From: an uncultured Candidatus Saccharibacteria bacterium
GTDB lineage: Bacteria; Patescibacteriota; Saccharimonadia; Saccharimonadales; Saccharimonadaceae
Assembly (NCBI GenBank): GCA_948623715.1
Contig: CAPHDI010000001.1
Coordinates: 124,001-188,000 of the forward strand
DNA length: 64,000 nt
Reading direction: 5' to 3'
Each line of letters opens with the position of its first letter. Within the stretch, counting starts at the first letter, position 1. Below the pieces are notes generated by a model. That model saw nothing but the letters and a program-made list of their open reading frames with translations, did not search any database and had not been told where the DNA came from. Below are positions 61,071-64,000 of the stretch, piece by piece. A program made the translations under genes and the position numbers.

Positions 61071-61862
61071 TTAAAGATCCTCGATACTATCTACTGCTTC
61101 AACCACGCTATAATAGTCGAACCCCTGTCTTACAAGATATTGAATCAACTTTTCACGGTCATACTTTCGGCGTTTTTTCTCGATCATCTTCGCTAGCTCA
61201 TTTTCATCACTGCGCGCCGAATTTGTCAGGGAATTACGAATTATCATCTCACTGATACCTTTCTTTCGTAATTCCTGCTCTAACCTTCGCTTGCTAATTC
61301 CTTTTTTAACAAACCGATTTTCGATATAGTATTCCGCGAATCTTTCATCATCGACAAACCCTCTCTCAACTAGCCGCTCAATTACTAGGGCAGCTGCCCG
61401 ATCCTGAATCTCCGGCAACAACTTCTGCTCCTCGCGCTGTCGCTGTCGGTTTGTCTGACTACGTTTTATTTGTCGTCGCTTGAGATAATCACGTGTTTCC
61501 CGCAGTGATCGTGGTCGCATCAGTGCCCATTCTAGCGCTCGCTGATATAGTTTCCCAAATTCCGACGCCGCCCGTAGCTCCTGTAGTTCATTTTCCGATA
61601 ACTTCCGGCCAACTTTTACTTTCAGATCGACTACTTGTTTCAGGTCAAGCGAAAAATCATACTTATCGTTAATGTATATATTAACTCGATTTTGATCTCG
61701 CACACCCGATCGAATCTGGGTAACTATGTAAGTCCCCGGCTCGTATTTTTTTCTGCCCTTCAGGATAGTATCACTTCCGAGGCCCAACCCAACACCGCCG
61801 CTCCTCTGCGCGGATTCAAAATCCTCTTGCGACTCGTCGTGTAACCCCTCTATCTTCAGCAT
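61071..61862 (-). CDS. recX: Regulatory protein RecX
   Basis: A 263-residue RecX-family protein. A long N-terminal extension (about 1-60) precedes three helical repeats with ALEWALMRPRSLRETRDYLKRR, LVERGFVDDERFAEYYIENR and KGISKRRLEQELRKKGIS, typical of RecX. RecX caps or destabilises RecA filaments. Its ATG shares one base with the recA stop (TAATG), so translation is coupled and the two are co-transcribed. Confidence 0.93.
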   Translation of the reverse strand: MLKIEGLHDESQEDFESAQRSGGVGLGLGSDTILKGRKKYEPGTYIVTQIRSGVRDQNRVNIYINDKYDFSLDLKQVVDLKVKVGRKLSENELQELRAASEFGKLYQRALEWALMRPRSLRETRDYLKRRQIKRSQTNRQRQREEQKLLPEIQDRAAALVIERLVERGFVDDERFAEYYIENRFVKKGISKRRLEQELRKKGISEMIIRNSLTNSARSDENELAKMIEKKRRKYDREKLIQYLVRQGFDYYSVVEAVDSIEDL

Positions 61863-62935
61863 TATTTCTCTTCAGTGGTCTCGGCGTTTGCTTCCTCGAT
61901 CTTTTCATCTTCCGGATCGATTTTCGCAGCCACTCGCACCTGATGTTCAATTTCTGCGAGCAGCGCCGGATCGGATTTCAGCAAATTCTTCGCCGCCTCG
62001 CGTCCTTGCGCAATCGTCTCGCCCTTATATTTTAAGAAAGCTCCGGCCTTGTCGATAATACCTTTCTGCACAGCCAGGTCAAGCACGTCGCCAGTCTTAC
62101 TAATCCCCTCGTTGTACATAATATCAAATTCCGCCGTCCGGAATGGCGCTGCGATTTTATTCTTCACGATTTTTACTTTTGTCCGGTTACCAGCAATATC
62201 TTCGCCATTTTTGATCTGTCCGATTCTCCGAATATCCATTCGCACCGACGCATAAAACTTCAACGCGTTACCACCAGTTGTCGTCTCTGAGTTACCAAAC
62301 ATTACGCCGATTTTCATGCGAATCTGGTTAATGAAAATCACTGTCGCCTTCGACTTAGAAATAATCCCGGTGAGTTTCCGCATTGCCTGCGACATTAACC
62401 GTGCTTGTAGCCCCATCTGTGCGTCACCCATATCACCATCGATCTCTGCCTGTGGCACTAATGCCGCTACCGAGTCGACCACAATCAGATCTACCGCGCC
62501 CGATCGCACTAGTGTTTCGCAGATTTCCAATGCCTGCTCGCCATTATCTGGCTGTGAGATGAATAAGTTGTCCGTATCGACGCCAATCTTCTTCGCATAA
62601 GCCGGGTCAAGCGCATGCTCAGCATCGATAAATGCTGCCTGCCCGCCCTGCTTCTGCATTTCCGAAATTGCATGTAGCGCCAGCGTCGTCTTACCAGAAG
62701 ATTCTGGCCCGTAGATTTCGATGATCCGCCCCTTCGGATAGCCTCCGCCCAGCGCAAGGTCTAGCGAAAGCGACCCCGACGGCAACAATTCCACATCAAT
62801 CTTCTGCGTATCCCCAAGCTTCATAATCGCACCTGTCCCGAATTGCTTCGTAATCTGCTGAATCGCCAAATCTAGCGCCTGTTTTTTGCCCGCATCCTCA
62901 CCCGTCATTTCTGGTTTCGTTACTTTTTTCGTCAT
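61862..62935 (-). CDS. recA: Recombinase RecA
   Basis: A 357-residue RecA, normal length. Walker [10 protein letters not shown], Walker [13 protein letters not shown], the loop [19 protein letters not shown] region and the MAW-like GTGAIMKLG are clear. It catalyses homologous strand exchange. AAAGGAAGG precedes the ATG; TATAAT with a TG extension lies at 62958-62963 on the minus strand. The upstream 430 bp hold further signals (small ORF, hairpins, second promoter). No SOS-like operator recognised. Confidence 0.98.
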   Translation of the reverse strand: MTKKVTKPEMTGEDAGKKQALDLAIQQITKQFGTGAIMKLGDTQKIDVELLPSGSLSLDLALGGGYPKGRIIEIYGPESSGKTTLALHAISEMQKQGGQAAFIDAEHALDPAYAKKIGVDTDNLFISQPDNGEQALEICETLVRSGAVDLIVVDSVAALVPQAEIDGDMGDAQMGLQARLMSQAMRKLTGIISKSKATVIFINQIRMKIGVMFGNSETTTGGNALKFYASVRMDIRRIGQIKNGEDIAGNRTKVKIVKNKIAAPFRTAEFDIMYNEGISKTGDVLDLAVQKGIIDKAGAFLKYKGETIAQGREAAKNLLKSDPALLAEIEHQVRVAAKIDPEDEKIEEANAETTEEK

Positions 62936-62957
62936 ATTACCTTCCTTTATTAATATA

Positions 62958-62963
62958 ATTATA
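62958..62963 (-). promoter_or_regulatory. -10 box of recA
   Basis: Minus strand TATAAT preceded by ATGC (extended -10); no good -35 at the expected distance. Confidence 0.7.
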
Positions 62964-62984
62964 GCATGACTTGGGCGGAAAATA

Positions 62985-63013
62985 TTGACTCTGCTAATTA
63001 AACTTGGTAGAAT
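62985..63013 (+). promoter_or_regulatory. Plus-strand promoter of unknown purpose upstream of recA
   Basis: TTGACT (62985-62990), 17 bp, TAGAAT (63008-63013). It points away from recA into a hairpin (AGCGGCT / AGCCGCT, 63031-63054) with a short T-run. A short RNA antisense to the recA leader could result. Confidence 0.6.
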
Positions 63014-63052
63014 AGAATCATAGGATGATTTAGCGGCTGTATGTCTAAGCCG

Positions 63053-63112
63053 CTATTTTAGCATTAAACTTATCTTTATGATGATGAACCAGATTTTCAG
63101 TTCTAGAACCAT
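63053..63112 (-). CDS. Possible 19-residue leader peptide upstream of recA
   Basis: ATG at 63112 follows an ideal SD (AAAGGAGGTG) at 8-10 bases. The frame encodes MVLELKIWFIIIKISLMLK and stops with TAG inside the base of the AGCGGCT/AGCCGCT hairpin. A TATATAAT box lies upstream on the same strand near 63178. The arrangement resembles attenuator leader peptides, though no single amino acid dominates except Ile. Conservation is unknown. Confidence 0.4.
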   Translation of the reverse strand: MVLELKIWFIIIKISLMLK

Positions 63113-63200
63113 GCCCACCTCCTTTCTTCCGATCGTACTAAGGTGCCTTGTCAATACTCCCGCCCATGCCGCGATTATATATCAAAAAATTTCAAAATAA

Positions 63201-63269
63201 CAAGCACTAGCATGAAACTTCGTCAAAGTCATTAAGACTTCTGGCTACGAGATTCTACGCTAGTGCTTG
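63201..63269. repeat. Inverted repeat with inner hairpins between murA and recA
   Basis: CAAGCACTAGC (63201-63211) and GCTAGTGCTTG (63259-63269) are a perfect 11-bp inverted repeat; AAGTC and GACTT inside form a further hairpin. On the minus strand it is followed by TTATTTTG, so it may terminate the murA transcript. The arm CATGCTAGTGCTTG also occurs at 1914-1927. Confidence 0.6.
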
Positions 63270-63329
63270 TACCTCCGTCAGAAAATATGCTACAGCATAA
63301 ACATTTTATGCGTAATCTCGAAACTCCCG

Positions 63330-63395
63330 CTCCCCAACATGACCTAGTTTTCTAATATAACTTAGGTCTTTAACGACGGCCCCTCTATATACGAC
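63330..63395 (-). promoter_or_regulatory. 3' UTR of murA with alternative pairings
   Basis: Minus strand: CTAGGTC overlaps the murA stop, GACCTAAG follows, then a second CTAGGTC. The middle segment can pair with either, giving mutually exclusive hairpins. Function unknown. Confidence 0.35.
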
Positions 63396-64000
63396 CTAGA
63401 TTTCTAGCAGCGGTTTAATATCTGCTCCGAGCTGATTCAATCTCGCCGCGAAATCTTGATATCCGCGGTTAATTGAGTAAATATTCCGCAGGATCGAAGT
63501 CCCCGGTGCTGCTAGCATTGCAATCATTACTACGACCGCCGGTCGTAGCGCCGGTGGCGCAACTAATTCCGCCGCCCGCCAGTTCGTCGGCCCTTCGAGG
63601 TATACTCGGTGCGCATCCAATAATTCCACCCGTGCATTCAGCTGCTCTAAATATGTTACATAAACCGCCCGGTTTTCAAACACCCAGTCGTGTATCAACG
63701 TCCGCCCCTTCGCCGTCGCCGCAATCACCGAGAAGAACGGTAAGTTGTCAATGTTTAGTCCTGGGAATGGCATCGGCGCAATCTTATCGGTTGGCGCAAC
63801 TAATTCCGATTTATGAATCTTCAGATCTACAATCCGTGTCCGCCCATTCGCGCTATAATATTCCGGTGAACGGTCAATTCTCGCCCCCATACTTTTCAAT
63901 ATTTCTAACTCTATCTCTAGAAACTCAATTGGTGCCCGCCGGATCGTCAGGCAAGATTTCGTCACCAACGCCACCGCGATAAACGACATCGCCTCGATCG
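63396..64000 (-). CDS. murA: UDP-N-acetylglucosamine 1-carboxyvinyltransferase (partial, 5' end outside window)
   Basis: About 201 C-terminal residues are visible; the frame is open through position 64000 (IEAMSFIA upstream of the first Met), so the Met at 63989 is internal. Landmarks: LEIELEILKSMGARI, a TDKIAPMPFPGLNIDNLPF segment corresponding to the PGFPTDMQ region, FENRAVYVTYLEQLNARVEL, and LRPAVVVMIAMLAAPGTSIL before the final INRGYQDFAARLNQLGADI. MurA adds enolpyruvate to UDP-GlcNAc, the first committed step of peptidoglycan synthesis. Confidence 0.92.
   Translation of the reverse strand, partial: IEAMSFIAVALVTKSCLTIRRAPIEFLEIELEILKSMGARIDRSPEYYSANGRTRIVDLKIHKSELVAPTDKIAPMPFPGLNIDNLPFFSVIAATAKGRTLIHDWVFENRAVYVTYLEQLNARVELLDAHRVYLEGPTNWRAAELVAPPALRPAVVVMIAMLAAPGTSILRNIYSINRGYQDFAARLNQLGADIKPLLEI

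Noticed and set aside
1..64000. Recoded UGA as glycine (code 25)
   Set aside because: UGA terminates well-bounded genes, for example at 8281-8283, 23461 and 32268, and conserved Gly positions use GGN codons; tRNA-Gly here is TCC.

Overview
The window most likely comes from a member of Candidatus Saccharibacteria (TM7, Patescibacteria/CPR). The evidence is the combination of a type IV pilus tip operon, a VirB6-like secretion protein, large secreted proteins of no known family, lamin-tail and FISUMP-type surface proteins, small compact operons, and genes whose -10 box lies 6 bp before the start codon. UGA is used as a normal stop (for example at 8281 and 32268), so the Gly-UGA code of Gracilibacteria/SR1 does not apply. 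The phylum assignment is inference from gene content; no 16S or ribosomal protein gene is present.

Layout. 1-1793 (-): redox-like operon of membrane protein, ATP-cone-like protein and a flavoprotein without its redox cysteines. 1961-4222: lamin-tail surface protein, overlapped convergently by a nucleotide kinase. 4291-5831 and 21061-23464: two FISUMP-domain surface proteins, each preceded by a copy of the same pseudoknotted RNA. 5854-7160: CIRCE, hrcA, grpE. 7195-9449: phosphoketolase encoded as two overlapping genes. 9523-19603: PIN-TRAM protein, class A PBP, tyrS, PMM-like phosphatase and tpiA, mixed with unrecognised single-gene units. 23588-27802: MiaB-like radical SAM enzyme, NUDIX hydrolase, AlbA_2 protein with a repeat array, tRNA-Gly. 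27913-37146: several single-gene units encoding secreted or zinc-binding proteins, CYTH protein, VanY peptidase, tRNA-His with a broken neighbouring copy, and an LPKTG surface protein. 37316-42422 (-): VirB6/TrbL-like protein and partner. 43161-43839 (-): tRNA(CAT) and tsaC. 44000-53115: FtsB-like protein, then a pilus operon with a giant secreted protein and four prepilin-like proteins. 53208-54860 (-): rubrerythrin and ruvB. 54915-58521: agmatine deiminase pathway. 58584-64000: gpmI with an insert, PRC-barrel protein, recX, recA and the end of murA.

Two expression styles coexist. Housekeeping and many surface genes have TATAAT-like boxes exactly 6 (sometimes 7) bp before the ATG, so their mRNAs should be leaderless or nearly so. 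A second class (starts at 10067-, 16562-, 18690-, 25046+, 28082+, 31374+, 32911+, and probably 37146- and 42749+) has a Shine-Dalgarno site and a long leader, mostly a TTGACA/T, 17 bp, TGTGC-TATAAT type promoter, and often a private terminator. Several of these genes also have leader-trailer complementarity. They encode mostly unrecognised proteins.

Metabolically the window supports a fermentative, host-dependent lifestyle: phosphoketolase, TpiA and GpmI for sugar catabolism, and agmatine to putrescine plus carbamoyl phosphate through an antiporter operon without a local carbamate kinase. The strongest candidate for an undescribed system is the pair of pseudoknotted RNAs in front of the FISUMP surface genes; the SD-led gene class is second.
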